DNA of 64,000 nucleotides from Candidatus Contendibacter sp. (GCA_029624675.1 JARSSP010000050.1:1-64000); one strand, 5' to 3'. Positions 20,436 through 28,722 are shown, counted from the first letter of the stretch. Notes: generated by a model not told the origin, from the letters alone. Program-made: numbers and translations.

Positions 20436-21524
20436 ATGTCGGATTGGACCTTGGTGACGCTGCTGCTACTTGTGGCGGTAGCCTGGTTACTCATCCATCG
20501 TTTTCTGAAGGGTCCGAGCCTGCGGGCTTACGACCAGCCGGTGGAAATCCGCCCAGGCGGGCGAGACACCGCCAGCATTGACTGCCAGGAAGTCGTACTT
20601 CTGTTGGAGCAAGCCCTGGCCGAGATTCGTTCCACCCCCATGAAGCAGCGGCTAGCGGCCATCCGGCGCGTGATGGCGGGGGGCTTCCTGGACCCGTCGC
20701 TGGTGGGCGCGGCGGACTACCGTATCGAGGAAACCGACGCCAGCGGCGTGCCGGGCGAGTGGGTACTGGCGCCATGCTCCGATCCGAATCGCCGGGTGCT
20801 GTACCTGCACGGCGGCGCGTTCATCAGTGGGTGTCCCAGCGGCCATCGCATGATCACCACCCGTCTGGCGCGGGTCGCGGGCGCGGCGGTGCTGGCGCTG
20901 GACTACCGGCTGATGCCCGAGCATTCGCGCCGGGACATGATCGCCGACTGCCAGGCCGGCTATCGCTGGATTCTGGATCACGGTCCCAATGGACCGGGAT
21001 CGGTCCGCGAGTTGTTCGTGGCCGGCGACTCGGCGGGAGGCAACCTGGTGCTCATGGTCATCGCCTGGGCGCGCGACGCGGGGCTGCGCGCCGCGCAAGG
21101 CGCCATGGCGCTGTCGCCGATCGTCGACATGACGTTGTCCAGCCCTACCTGCAAGAGTCATCGCCAAACCGATGTGTTTCTGGGTCCCGGTCTGGGGCGC
21201 TTTCTGTATCTCCCCAAAACCCTTCTTCTGTTGATCACCTGGCTTTGGAACCGGATAATTCCACCCAACCCGTTGATTTCCCCGGTCTTCGGCGATCTGT
21301 CCCGCCTGCCGCCGGTGCTGGTGCAGGCCAGCGAAGCGGAGATGATGCTGGGCGACGCCCGGCGCTACGTCAACAAGGCCCGCGCCGCCGGGTCCAGCGC
21401 GGAACTGGAAACCTGGCCGGACATGCCGCATGTCTGGCAGCTTTTCGAACCGGTTCTGCCGGAGGCCCGGGAAGCGTTCGAACGCATCGGTCGATTCGTG
21501 GAACGCTCCGTGGGTCATCCATGA
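20436..21524 (+). CDS. Alpha/beta hydrolase (hormone-sensitive-lipase-like esterase), membrane anchored
   Basis: A 362-residue esterase/lipase of the HSL (family IV) type. The first 25 residues include a hydrophobic helix (TLVTLLLLVAVAWLLIHRFL), suggesting an N-terminal membrane anchor. The oxyanion-hole motif LYLHGGAFISG (HGGG class) and the nucleophile elbow FVAGDSAGGNLV are both present; the C-terminal half carries LPPVLVQASEAEMMLGDA with the acidic residue and a final DMPHVWQLF supplying the histidine. Substrate unknown. It is 21 bases downstream of thiD, but a functional link is not obvious. Its stop is four bases from the convergent cbiG-like stop. Confidence 0.86.
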   Translation: MSDWTLVTLLLLVAVAWLLIHRFLKGPSLRAYDQPVEIRPGGRDTASIDCQEVVLLLEQALAEIRSTPMKQRLAAIRRVMAGGFLDPSLVGAADYRIEETDASGVPGEWVLAPCSDPNRRVLYLHGGAFISGCPSGHRMITTRLARVAGAAVLALDYRLMPEHSRRDMIADCQAGYRWILDHGPNGPGSVRELFVAGDSAGGNLVLMVIAWARDAGLRAAQGAMALSPIVDMTLSSPTCKSHRQTDVFLGPGLGRFLYLPKTLLLLITWLWNRIIPPNPLISPVFGDLSRLPPVLVQASEAEMMLGDARRYVNKARAAGSSAELETWPDMPHVWQLFEPVLPEAREAFERIGRFVERSVGHP

Positions 21525-21528
21525 CGGC

Positions 21529-22341
21529 TCAGTCCTCGCAATTACCGTAAATCCGCGCCACCGCCAGGGTGGCGTCGGTGTTTTTCCGCTTGGGGATGAT
21601 CAGTTCCGCCCGGAAATCGTGATCGACCAGGCGTTCGGCGCAAGCCAGCGCCGCCGCTTCCGCCACGCCATGGCAACCGGTAGCTTGGAATACGATCTCG
21701 GACTTGCGGCTGAGGCGGTCGTCGTACTCCCGCAGCACGGCGGCGGAATAGAAATGGATCGGCAGATTCAGGGTTTCGGCCAATTGGCGCAGTCCCGGTT
21801 CGTCCTGTTTCAGTTCGATGCTGGCCAGCGCCCGCAAGTCATCGCGCCGCAAGCCGTGCTCGGCCAAGGTCTGGTCGAGCAGGACCAGTAATGATTCCAG
21901 CGGGCAGCCGCGATTGCAGCCGAGGCCCGCCGCCAGCAGGGGGTGGGTATAGCGTTGCGCGCCGGTGATGACGGCTTGCGCGCCCAGGAAATCGGCGACC
22001 TGCCGCGCCCATTCGTTGGCCCCGCCTTCGTGGCCGGACAGGATCGGCACCACGAATCGGCCGTGTTCGTCGAGGACCAGCACCGCCGAGTCCTGATATT
22101 TGTCGCGCAAGACCGGCGCCAGACTCCGCACCGCGATGCCAACCGCGCACAACAGAATCAGCCGGCGGCCCGAGAGGAAGCGGTGACGAATCGCGTCCTG
22201 GAAGGGTTGCGGCCGGTGTAGCAATTCGGCGTCCGGCACCAACGACCGCAACCGCTCCGCCAGCGCCCGGCCTGGTTCGGTCAAACTGACAACAGTGACG
22301 GGGGGCATGGGCCGTTTCTTCCCCACATTCTCGATAGCCAC
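21529..22341 (-). CDS. cbiG: Cobalamin biosynthesis CbiG-type protein (cobalt-precorrin-5A hydrolase)
   Basis: Opens the precorrin ring lactone, releasing a two-carbon unit in corrin-ring contraction. The start is GTG 22341, preceded by GAGGAG. The N-terminal half (VVSLTEPGRALAERLRS) and core show LCAVGIAVRSLAPVLRDK and VVPILSGHEGGANEWARQVADFLGA, the CbiG hallmark. The C-terminal part (HPLLAAGLGCNRGCPLESLL, then a CbiG C-domain ending RIYGNCED) is also characteristic. It is divergent from cobM, and both act in the middle of the cobalamin pathway. Only these two pathway genes are in the window. Confidence 0.9.
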   Translation of the reverse strand: MAIENVGKKRPMPPVTVVSLTEPGRALAERLRSLVPDAELLHRPQPFQDAIRHRFLSGRRLILLCAVGIAVRSLAPVLRDKYQDSAVLVLDEHGRFVVPILSGHEGGANEWARQVADFLGAQAVITGAQRYTHPLLAAGLGCNRGCPLESLLVLLDQTLAEHGLRRDDLRALASIELKQDEPGLRQLAETLNLPIHFYSAAVLREYDDRLSRKSEIVFQATGCHGVAEAAALACAERLVDHDFRAELIIPKRKNTDATLAVARIYGNCED

Positions 22342-22361
22342 TTGCGCTCCTCGAAAAAAAG

Positions 22362-22380
22362 TTACCGATCCTTACGGTAA
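22362..22380. promoter_or_regulatory. Inverted repeat between divergent cobalamin genes, operator candidate
   Basis: A 6-bp inverted repeat, TTACCG and CGGTAA, separated by seven bases, lies in the 135-base gap between the divergent cbiG and cobM starts. It might be a binding site for a shared regulator. No B12-riboswitch element (the conserved B12 box) is evident and the gap is too short for a full one, so regulation through this repeat is speculative. Confidence 0.35.
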
Positions 22381-22476
22381 ACTATTATTCCCCGCCATCC
22401 CAATCAGGATCGTTGCTTCCCCTTTTGGCGCCGCTGCCCCGGCGTCAATGCAAAACCCCAACCACGGAAAATTCGA

Positions 22477-23247
22477 ATGACCGTCCATTTCATCGGCGCC
22501 GGTCCCGGCGATCCCGAACTAATCACCGTCAAGGGCCGGCGTCTGATCGGTGAATGCCCGCTGGTGCTGTATGCCGGTTCGCTGGTGCCGAGGGAAGTGA
22601 TTTTGGCTGCCAATCCAGACGCCGAAATCGTCAATACCGCCGATCTGAGCCTGGATCAGATCATCGCCCGCATTCGCGCCGCCCACGAACGAGGGTTGGA
22701 CGTAGCGCGGGTGCACACCGGCGACCCCGCGCTGTACGGGGCCATCGGCGAGCAAATCCGCGAACTGGAGAAACTGGGAATTCCCTATCAGGTGGTGCCG
22801 GGCGTGACCGCCGCCTTCGCCGGGGCTGCCCTGCTACGCCGGGAATTGACCCTGCCGGGCGTCAGCCAGACCGTCATTCTCACCCGTCATGCTGGCAAGA
22901 CGCCGATGCCCGCCGGCGAAAGCCTGCCGGAACTGGCCCGGCACCGAGCGACGCTGGCGATCTATCTCAGCGTGAACAGGCTGCGGGAAATCGTCGCGGA
23001 ATTGATTCCTTCCTACGGCGCGGATTGTCCGGCGGCGGTGCTGCACCGGGTATCTTGGCCGGATCAGGACGGCGTGGTCGGCACGCTGGCCGACATCGCC
23101 GACCGGGTCGAGGCCAAGGGCTTCACCCGTACCGCGCTGATTCTGGTCGGGCGGGTGATTCATCCGGAAGGATTCCCCGCTTCGTATCTCTACAGCCCCG
23201 AACACGCCGAGGCGTATCGGCGAAACGACCCTTCAAGTCAGGATTGA
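22477..23247 (+). CDS. cobM: Precorrin-4 C11-methyltransferase
   Basis: SAM-dependent methyltransferase of corrin-ring synthesis (CobM/CbiF). The 256 residues begin MTVHFIGAGPGDPELITVKG, the family's first nucleotide-type motif. VLYAGSLVP and VARVHTGDPALYGAIGEQI follow, with VPGVTAAFAGAALLRRELTLP in the region that binds the corrin. The two names are orthologues of the aerobic and anaerobic pathways and cannot be told apart here. Its stop abuts a relic of a malate synthase gene. It is divergent from cbiG, consistent with a split cobalamin cluster. Confidence 0.93.
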   Translation: MTVHFIGAGPGDPELITVKGRRLIGECPLVLYAGSLVPREVILAANPDAEIVNTADLSLDQIIARIRAAHERGLDVARVHTGDPALYGAIGEQIRELEKLGIPYQVVPGVTAAFAGAALLRRELTLPGVSQTVILTRHAGKTPMPAGESLPELARHRATLAIYLSVNRLREIVAELIPSYGADCPAAVLHRVSWPDQDGVVGTLADIADRVEAKGFTRTALILVGRVIHPEGFPASYLYSPEHAEAYRRNDPSSQD

Positions 23248-23248
23248 G

Positions 23249-23282
23249 AGCGGGAAATTTCGGCAGTGGCGGCGTTTTCCAT
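23249..23282 (-). pseudogene. Short relic of a malate synthase gene (second copy of an aceB segment)
   Basis: Read on the minus strand, this segment encodes M-E-N-A-A-T-A-E-I-S-R-S-Q before a stop, almost identical to the malate synthase motif MEDAATAEISRSQVWQW inside aceB. Over 32 bases (23251-23282 and 27208-27239) 30 are identical, and differing bases extend mainly to third codon positions (Thr ACT/ACC, Arg CGC/CGT, Ser TCT/TCC, Gln CAA/CAG). It lies directly against the cobM stop and just beyond the end of the KGGVGR gene. It has no open frame upstream of useful length in aceB register, so it is a fragment. It could be the displaced end of an integration event or the remains of a second malate synthase. 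Confidence 0.65.
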
Positions 23283-23302
23283 GCAGTCACGGCCGCACAA
23301 TT

Positions 23303-25159
23303 TCACGAAGAAATCGAAGACCCTGAAACAGGGGCTTCCTCGAAAGACTTGCTACCCGCTTCCATCGGGTCCAGCGGTTCCAGGATGCGCCACCGCTCAT
23401 ACTGTTCAAGGTCGGCCACCTGGCTTTCATCGAGAAAAGCCCGCGCCAAGGCTTCAGCGTATTCAAACTCTTCCGGTGACAGCATCTTCTTCGCTTGAGC
23501 GAGCATCCGTTCAAAGCTCCACGGATACCGTTTAAAGCCATTTTTAACAACAAACTTAAAATGCCGCTCCCAACATTCCGCACTTTTTCCCTGCATCCGT
23601 GCAACGAGCCAGAGGGAAAAGAAAATTTTGGCGGCAACGATTCCTGCTTTGGATCGGTCAATGCGTTCAAAAGCAGAAAGAAGAGCATTTTCTCCCTCTA
23701 TTAGTCGATCCTGTTCTACAAGGAATTGCCCATAGTTGCTCAGATTGCTGGCGTGCTCCGGATCAGCTTCCAATGCACGCTCGTAATAAACCTTTGCACC
23801 CTCCAAATCACCTCGCTTGTTTTTCAGGAAAATCGCATAGGCACCGAGAATATTTGCATCGCTTGGTGTAGCATCGATAATACGCCTATAGAGTTCATCA
23901 GCCAAATCAATAGAAATATTTTCCAAACGTTTGACCAATACCCAAGCACTCCCTTTATCCTCACCGCCCACGGGAAAATTGCTCACAATAAGCCTAATCA
24001 CCTTCTGTCCCGCTGCATCATCTAAAATAGTATTCAGATTGATTTGCTCCTGACCTAGCTCACCTGCTGCACTATCTTTTGAAAATTGCCATCCACCCAT
24101 CAAAAAAATAAAAGTAAATCTGGCAAGAACCGGCTTTCCATCGTCTAATCGCACCATATATCGCAGATCGCGCAAGGCAGCTAAATAATCTCTTTTCTGT
24201 AACGCCTTCTCAACCCTTTGCATCAAACTCCGCGCATCAATACCTATTGCCGCAAGCATACTGCGCTCAATGGCGCGATAAGCCTCGAACAAATAGCCTC
24301 GGCGACGTCTGAAGATATGAGGTTCCTCGGTGAGTGCGAGTTGGGGGTGATAGGGAATCTGCAACGACAAATCGACCTTAGCTCCCCATGCTGCTTCAAA
24401 AGATTTCTTTGCCATCTCCTCTCGCTGATCGACCAGAGCATCTTCTCCATTAGGGACTGGACTGAGAATGATTTGGAATGGCTTTTTTCCATCGGTTGCA
24501 ACACGCAACGCCTTTAGGAATTCGCAAGTCCCTTCAACGTTCTGGCGATTCAACCCACTCAAAATCATGAGGTAATCGGCCAAGTCACGAGTACAGATAC
24601 CGGCCTCGTCCGAAAAACCGGTTCGGCTATCCACGAGGATATAATCATATAAATTCGCCTCCTTAAGTCTCTTCTTGAAGGCGCGGATCAGCGGTTCGCC
24701 CAAGCCATCCTGATAAAGCTCGTGCAAGTTCAAAGCATCAAGACGCTCTCCGTAATGGCCATCGAATTTGCCTGCCGGCATGATATGGAGCGAACCATCC
24801 TTGAATTCACACAGCTTTTCGGGAAGGCGATAGGGCTGGGTGTAACGGTTTGCGAGATCACCAGGAGATAAGGCGAACAAGTCCGCCGCCTCTCCACGCT
24901 CCTTCGCATCACTCAATAAATCCACGAATCCAAGCTGCAACGGACGTTGCCTCGGGGCGCACTCATCCGGCGCAACATCAGGCGCGTCTGGGTCGAGGTA
25001 GGAAAGCCCAGGAGCTTCAAGATCGAGATCGATGACCAACACGCGAAAACCCCGCCCAGCTAGAATACCGGCGGTGTTGATCAGCGCCATGCTGCGCCCG
25101 ACTCCTCCTTTGAAGGAGTAAAACGTGACGAATGCAGCTTTGGACTTTTCTTCGCTCAT
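23303..25159 (-). CDS. KGGVGR-type ParA/MinD-like ATPase with C-terminal helical repeats
   Basis: A 618-residue protein. Residues 8-60 (FVTFYSFKGGVGRSMALINTA) carry a deviant Walker A with KGGVGRS in place of the ParA KGGVGKT, followed by VLVIDLDLEAPGLSYL and IMLSP-type motifs; the core continues to DYILVDSRTGFSDEAG, the switch segment. Residues from about 300 on are helical with degenerate TPR-like units (AKVYYERALEADPEHASNLSNYGQF). The variant family is known from conserved conflict/defence-associated loci, but its precise role is unproven. The gene ends a three-gene minus-strand operon, 11 bases after its neighbour. Its base composition is clearly lower in GC than surrounding genes, suggesting transfer. 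Confidence 0.85.
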   Translation of the reverse strand: MSEEKSKAAFVTFYSFKGGVGRSMALINTAGILAGRGFRVLVIDLDLEAPGLSYLDPDAPDVAPDECAPRQRPLQLGFVDLLSDAKERGEAADLFALSPGDLANRYTQPYRLPEKLCEFKDGSLHIMPAGKFDGHYGERLDALNLHELYQDGLGEPLIRAFKKRLKEANLYDYILVDSRTGFSDEAGICTRDLADYLMILSGLNRQNVEGTCEFLKALRVATDGKKPFQIILSPVPNGEDALVDQREEMAKKSFEAAWGAKVDLSLQIPYHPQLALTEEPHIFRRRRGYLFEAYRAIERSMLAAIGIDARSLMQRVEKALQKRDYLAALRDLRYMVRLDDGKPVLARFTFIFLMGGWQFSKDSAAGELGQEQINLNTILDDAAGQKVIRLIVSNFPVGGEDKGSAWVLVKRLENISIDLADELYRRIIDATPSDANILGAYAIFLKNKRGDLEGAKVYYERALEADPEHASNLSNYGQFLVEQDRLIEGENALLSAFERIDRSKAGIVAAKIFFSLWLVARMQGKSAECWERHFKFVVKNGFKRYPWSFERMLAQAKKMLSPEEFEYAEALARAFLDESQVADLEQYERWRILEPLDPMEAGSKSFEEAPVSGSSISS

Positions 25160-25170
25160 GTCTCAGATAC

Positions 25171-25956
25171 TCAGCAGGAGCAGAGTTTTGGACTGTGCCA
25201 TCTCGCGTCAACCTCCGCTGGGCCAAGGGATTTGAATAAGGCGGCAAGCAGGCTTGGGTTGACAGTAGTAGGGCGAGATTCTTCCTTTGAATCCGCCCAC
25301 GCCCTCACGGGACTGACAAAGCGACAACCACATCGTCCCAGAACATTCTGAACACCCCAAACAAATTGATGGCGTTGCCCCGCCGGAAGATCGTCCCAAG
25401 CAAGATCGAGCTTGAGCGCGGTGGCTTGTCCAGCACGCTCGGTATCGGGCATTTTCGGTAACAACTCGATGGCTCGTGCGGGATTGATCGCGAGCACCCC
25501 AGAAAGAGCCAAACCTGCGTAATTTTCCGGATCTCGATTGAAAATACGCACCCAAAACTCCACTGACTGAGGCGGCGACATATCGACTAGCGCCGCCAAT
25601 ACGGCGAGTTGGATTTCAGTGGAAATATCGGGTAAATCTGAAAATTTATCAGCCAATCGCGCCAGCATTTGTACGGCTTCAGGTTGTTTGAAAGCTGCCG
25701 TCAGTGCGAGAAGTTCTTGCACATAACCCGTTTCTCCCCGTCCATCCACGCAGAATTGACGAACCAGTTGTAAAGCGCCATCTCTTAGAGAATCGCGGGT
25801 TGCTGGCTTCAAAGTTTTTTCCAGCCGTGCAATACCCAGATGAGGAAACTCATCCCTTGTAAGCAAGGGCAAAGACTCCTGGCCGCACAATGCTCGTTCC
25901 AGCCAAGCACGAACTTCCTCGTGATTTAGATCATCAACAGATATTGATGTATTCAT
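25171..25956 (-). CDS. Unrecognised helical protein, second gene of the KGGVGR operon
   Basis: A 261-residue protein I do not recognise. The N-terminal ~60 residues are helical with DDLNHEEVRAWLERAL, a possible small all-alpha domain. The rest looks like repeating helical pairs of HEAT/TPR type: VQMLARLADKFSDLPD, EIQLAVLAALVDMSPPQSVEFW, and YAGLALSGVLAINPARAIELLPKMP. The final part (QFVWGVQNVLGRCGCRF, ending HSPKLCSC) holds several cysteines. No catalytic motif is seen. It is 11 bases from both neighbours, so it is expressed with the ATPase and is probably a partner or adaptor. It shares the lower GC of the island. Confidence 0.72.
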   Translation of the reverse strand: MNTSISVDDLNHEEVRAWLERALCGQESLPLLTRDEFPHLGIARLEKTLKPATRDSLRDGALQLVRQFCVDGRGETGYVQELLALTAAFKQPEAVQMLARLADKFSDLPDISTEIQLAVLAALVDMSPPQSVEFWVRIFNRDPENYAGLALSGVLAINPARAIELLPKMPDTERAGQATALKLDLAWDDLPAGQRHQFVWGVQNVLGRCGCRFVSPVRAWADSKEESRPTTVNPSLLAALFKSLGPAEVDARWHSPKLCSC

Positions 25957-25967
25957 TGCAGTGAACC

Positions 25968-26759
25968 CTATGCGTGGACAACTTGAAATGGCAACCGCAA
26001 TCCTCGGCTGGTCGTTTCAGGTATGACGACTTCAGGTTGTGGTGAAAGCTTATCGGGATTGGGCGACAACGGTTCGGTCAATCCCCAACGAGCATCAACT
26101 TCGGGTCGAGGTCGGTAATATGGATAATCCTCGGCATCGGCCACGGTCGGACGATGCAGCGGCGGAGAACCGGAATCGGCATGACCCCAGACAAGGACGA
26201 TCAAAATATCGCTCGGGGTAAAGTGTCCCAGGCCAAGGGCCGTGCAAATGCCATGATGAGTTCGCGGTAGCCGATCAAATGGATTTACCCTGAAATCGGC
26301 TGGGTCAAAGGTGGCCCAGACCAGGTAACTGCCCAAGGCAGCTTCCCGCAAAAAGGTTTCAAATCCGCCAAGATCGACCGATCCTGAGTATTTGAGGAGC
26401 AATTTCCTGGCCTGTTCCTTCGTCAGATCGCCACGAGAAGCCCTCGCGATAGCAGCGGCATGATCGTCCAACCCCTTGGCCCGCCCAAGAATTTCTGGAC
26501 AATCGGCATCATGGATGGTACATCCCTTCCGTTTATGAGTTCGACAAGCCTCCACCCAAGCACGGCGCGGCGGCTCGCCACTGGCAAGTCGGACGACAAA
26601 CTGATTCAAAAGACTCATAAAATCAGCTATCGCAAGCGCCGTCTCATCAGCAATATTTCGACTAACTTGATCAGGCAAAACGACACGCGCATCCTCAGCT
26701 TTCTTCCGAACGTGATCCGTTAGACCAGCCAAAGCCTGTTGGTAAGCGGAAAGTGACAT
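25968..26759 (-). CDS. Unrecognised protein with Cys/His cluster, first gene of the KGGVGR operon
   Basis: A 263-residue protein of unknown family, and the leading gene of the three. Residues 1-110 are helical and contain CRTHKRKGC followed by IHDADC, a Cys/His cluster (about 72-87) that might bind a metal. The middle has FLREAALGSYLVWATFDPADF, and the region around TALGLGHFTPSDILIVLVWGHADSG is less polar and possibly a small alpha/beta domain. The C-terminal 60 residues are Pro-rich (HRPTVADAEDYPYYRPRPEVDARW). The upstream 150 bases are strongly AT-rich, as expected for a promoter. In defence-type operons such a protein would be an effector or sensor, but nothing here says which. Confidence 0.7.
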   Translation of the reverse strand: MSLSAYQQALAGLTDHVRKKAEDARVVLPDQVSRNIADETALAIADFMSLLNQFVVRLASGEPPRRAWVEACRTHKRKGCTIHDADCPEILGRAKGLDDHAAAIARASRGDLTKEQARKLLLKYSGSVDLGGFETFLREAALGSYLVWATFDPADFRVNPFDRLPRTHHGICTALGLGHFTPSDILIVLVWGHADSGSPPLHRPTVADAEDYPYYRPRPEVDARWGLTEPLSPNPDKLSPQPEVVIPETTSRGLRLPFQVVHA

Positions 26760-26913
26760 AATTAATGAAGTGGGGGTAAGAAAGTGATTCTCTGTGAAAC
26801 TACTCGGTAATAAAACTCAGATGGCTAATTTTTATTATAGATTGATAACCTGCATTGCAACAGGGTAGGTAAAACTGTTCTAAACAATCGATAAGATATT
26901 GAACAAAAATAAA
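26760..26913 (-). promoter_or_regulatory. AT-rich upstream region of the KGGVGR operon
   Basis: About 150 bases of markedly AT-rich DNA with no open frame of interest lie between the first operon gene and the aceB terminator. The region contains several A/T runs and probably holds the operon promoter, but I cannot pick a unique -35/-10 pair. Its composition fits a recently acquired segment. Confidence 0.4.
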
Positions 26914-26940
26914 AAAAGCGCCCGGTTTTCGGGCGCTTTT
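26914..26940 (-). terminator. Rho-independent terminator after aceB
   Basis: A perfect 11-bp stem, AAAAGCGCCCG against CGGGCGCTTTT, with loop GTTTT, is flanked on the minus-strand RNA by a long U-run from the A-stretch at 26911-26917. It lies 26 bases past the aceB stop in the right orientation. It separates aceB from the KGGVGR operon downstream, which therefore must use its own promoter. Confidence 0.92.
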
Positions 26941-26966
26941 CTGATACCAACACTGGCTGAGTCAGA

Positions 26967-28565
26967 TCAATCCATCGCCTCGTACAGCGGCAAGGTCAGG
27001 AACTCTGGATAATTTGGGTCGAGCGACATCTTCTCGAAGATGCCGGCCGCTTGATCGTAGGTGGCGGTGTCCTCGCCCTGCGCGGTAACAGTCGCCTTGA
27101 CCTTAGCCAGCTCCTCGGGAATCATCGCGTGGACCAGTTCGGCGGTGACCTTGCGGCCGTCGTCCAGCGTGCCCTTCGGGCTGACCACCCACTGCCAGAC
27201 CTGGGAACGGGAAATTTCGGCGGTGGCGGCGTCTTCCATCAGATTATGGATCGGCACGCAGCCGTTGCCCGCCAGCCACGAACCCAGGTAGTGAATGCCG
27301 ACGTTGATGTTGTTGCGCAAGCCGGTTTCGGTGATGGGCTGTTCGGGCTGGAAGTTCAGGAAATCCTTGGCCGCGAACACTTCGTCGCGCTGCTTCTCCC
27401 ACTGATTCGGCTTGTCGCCCAACACCTTGACGAACTCCTCGTGGGCGATGGGCACCAGACCGGGATGGGCCACCCAGCCGCCGTCGAAGCCGTCGCGGGC
27501 GTCGCGGGTCTTGTCGTGGCGGATGCCGGCCAGCGCCTTCTCGTTGGCCTCGGGATCATTCTTGATCGGGATCAGCGCCGACATGCCGCCCATGGCCGGG
27601 GCGCCGCGCTTGTGGCAGACCTTGACCAGATGCAGGGCGTAGGAACGCATGAACGGCACTTCCATGGTGATCGCGCCGCGATTGGCCAGACAGAATTCCT
27701 TGTTCTTCTTGAATTTCTTGATGCAGCTAAAAATGTAGTCCCAGCGCCCGGCGTTGAGGCCGGCGGAATGCTCGCGCAACTCGTACAGGATTTCTTCCAT
27801 CTCAAAGGTGGCGAGGATGGTTTCGATCAGCACGGTGGCCTTGATCGTTCCCTGGGGAATACCCAGTTCATTCTGCGCCATCACGAAAATATCGTTCCAC
27901 AGCCGCGCTTCGAGATGGCTTTCCATCTTCGGCAGGTAGTAGAACGGACCCGCGCCACGAGCAATCTGCTCCTTGGCGTTGTGGAAGAACACCAGGCCGA
28001 AATCGAAGATGCCGCCGGAAACGCGCTGCCCGTCCACCAACACGTGCTTCTCGTCCAGATGCCAGCCGCGCGGCCGAATTTGCAGCGTGGCGATGGTATC
28101 GTTCAGCTTGTACTCCTTGCCCACCTCGTTCACGTAGCTGATCTTGCGGCGGATGGCGTCGACCAGATTCACCTGCCCCTGAATCTGGTTGTACCAGTTG
28201 GGGCTGTTGGAATCCTCGAAGTCGGTCATGTAGGAATCGGCGCCGGAGTTGTAGGCGTTGATGATCATCTTGCGCTCGACCGGACCGGTGATTTCGGTGC
28301 GGCGGCGCTCCAGCGCCTTGGGCAGCGGCGCGATTTTCCAGTCGCCTTCGCGGATGTGCTTGGTTTCCGGCAGAAAATCGGGCATTTCGCCCGCGTCGAT
28401 GCGCGCCTGACGCTCGACGCGCTTTTTCAACAATTCCTGGCGGCGCGGCTCGAACGCGCGGTGCAGCTTGGCCACCAGAGCCAGCGCGTCATGGGTGAGA
28501 ATCTCGTCGAAGCGGGGATGAAGCGGGGCGTTCACTTGCACGCCAGCAGGCAAATTGAGGCTCAC
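26967..28565 (-). CDS. aceB: Malate synthase A
   Basis: Condenses glyoxylate and acetyl-CoA to malate in the glyoxylate bypass. The start is best placed at GTG 28565, preceded by AAGGAG at a six-base spacing, giving 532 residues, the size of E. coli AceB; the longer open frame from 28661 reads through the hairpin after aceA. Conserved motifs are VLIETILATFEMEEILYELR, RWDYIFSCIKKF with catalytic Arg, LMEDAATAEISRSQVWQW with the catalytic Asp, and the C-terminal RHDKTRDARDGFDGGWVAHPG. It follows aceA on the same strand. A 32-bp segment (27208-27239) coding part of the MEDAAT motif recurs at 23251-23282. Confidence 0.96.
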   Translation of the reverse strand: MSLNLPAGVQVNAPLHPRFDEILTHDALALVAKLHRAFEPRRQELLKKRVERQARIDAGEMPDFLPETKHIREGDWKIAPLPKALERRRTEITGPVERKMIINAYNSGADSYMTDFEDSNSPNWYNQIQGQVNLVDAIRRKISYVNEVGKEYKLNDTIATLQIRPRGWHLDEKHVLVDGQRVSGGIFDFGLVFFHNAKEQIARGAGPFYYLPKMESHLEARLWNDIFVMAQNELGIPQGTIKATVLIETILATFEMEEILYELREHSAGLNAGRWDYIFSCIKKFKKNKEFCLANRGAITMEVPFMRSYALHLVKVCHKRGAPAMGGMSALIPIKNDPEANEKALAGIRHDKTRDARDGFDGGWVAHPGLVPIAHEEFVKVLGDKPNQWEKQRDEVFAAKDFLNFQPEQPITETGLRNNINVGIHYLGSWLAGNGCVPIHNLMEDAATAEISRSQVWQWVVSPKGTLDDGRKVTAELVHAMIPEELAKVKATVTAQGEDTATYDQAAGIFEKMSLDPNYPEFLTLPLYEAMD

Positions 28566-28630
28566 GGGCTGCTCCTTGGATGGGTGTTCGTTCAAAATCG
28601 GCGGAATGATTTTAGCGGTTTCCAATGGCG

Positions 28631-28658
28631 AAAACCCGGAGAGGGTTTCCCTCCGGGT
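28631..28658 (-). terminator. Hairpin with U-run between aceA and aceB
   Basis: On the minus strand an 8-bp stem (ACCCGGAG/CTCCGGGT, 28634-28641 with 28651-28658) with a 9-base loop is followed by four T bases (A-run 28631-28634). It lies about 65 bases after the aceA stop and before the aceB start. It is a short terminator and could make aceA transcripts more abundant than aceB, but the T run is weak so read-through is likely. Confidence 0.65.
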
Positions 28659-28722
28659 CATCGGATGGCTGGCGGACTCCGCCGTTGGCGCCGCTAGCGG
28701 CGAACGGCGGGCACGACGCTGA

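Noticed and set aside
22342..22476. Cobalamin riboswitch
   Set aside because: The gap is only 135 bases and shows no B12-box; only a short palindrome is present.
26760..26913. Insertion sequence remnant in the AT-rich gap
   Set aside because: No terminal inverted repeats or transposase fragment could be seen; the AT-rich DNA is better explained as a promoter region.
28566..28661. N-terminal extension of malate synthase
   Set aside because: The extra codons run through the hairpin after aceA, and GTG 28565 has AAGGAG and yields the usual 532-residue length.
27051..28697. 548-codon plus-strand frame opposite aceB
   Set aside because: Antisense shadow of malate synthase, no domain, poor start context.
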